Shown here piece by piece: positions 6,498 through 6,513 of a DNA stretch of 6,513 nucleotides. Position numbers and translations under genes: made by a program. The notes under the pieces were generated by a model, which was given only the letters and a program-made list of their open reading frames with translations, made no database searches and was not told the origin of the DNA. The DNA is from JBJENW01 sp051880395 (GTDB lineage: Bacteria > Bacillota > Clostridia > Lachnospirales > Lachnospiraceae): positions 1 to 6,513 of the forward strand of contig JBJENW010000348.1 in the NCBI GenBank assembly GCA_051880395.1. The letters run 5' to 3'. Every line of letters starts with the position of its first letter. The stretch's first letter is position 1.

Positions 6498-6513
6498 TTA
6501 CTTGTATAACTTC
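6498..6513 (-). CDS. Probable last codons of the preceding V-ATPase gene (likely subunit B)
   Basis: On the minus strand one frame ends KLYK followed by TAA at 6500-6498, 15 nt before the subunit D start. A gene ending just before a strong ribosome binding site is what an operon order A-B-D predicts, and subunit B usually precedes D. Only four codons are visible, so both the identity and the frame are inferred from context. Confidence 0.35.

Overview
The window looks like chromosome of a low-to-moderate GC Gram-positive anaerobe, most likely a Clostridia member of the Lachnospiraceae type. The reasons are the fused homocysteine methyltransferase/methylenetetrahydrofolate reductase (YitJ type), a V-type ATPase operon ending in subunit D, strong AGGAGG-like ribosome binding sites, and a TTGACA/TAAAAT promoter. 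The genus is not determinable from what I can see.

Layout, left to right. (1) Positions 1-1613, plus strand: the 3' nine-tenths of a bifunctional methionine-cycle/folate enzyme, open at the left edge. (2) 1644-1709: a long structured hairpin that ends this gene and the convergent transcript from the right. (3) 5254-1708, minus strand: two overlapping genes for a heterodimeric ABC exporter with one degenerate and one competent ATP site. (4) 5255-5864: a 610-bp intergenic region. It holds the exporter promoter, flanked by two GGTACC-centred palindromes, then a regular 53-bp tandem array of interleaved inverted 9-bp half-sites (about 5388-5720), then a bidirectional terminator. (5) 6482-5865, minus strand: V-type ATPase subunit D, the last gene of its operon, with what is probably the last few codons of the preceding subunit gene at the right edge.

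How they work together. The three gene groups are functionally independent. The methyl-transfer enzyme makes 5-methyl-tetrahydrofolate and methylates homocysteine. The exporter pair forms one membrane complex, cotranscribed and translationally coupled, probably controlled by a repressor encoded outside the window. Subunit D is the central rotor shaft of the rotary ATPase. The least explained sequence is the 53-bp array between the V-ATPase terminator and the exporter promoter. I see no regulator gene, phage gene, transposase or RNA gene here.
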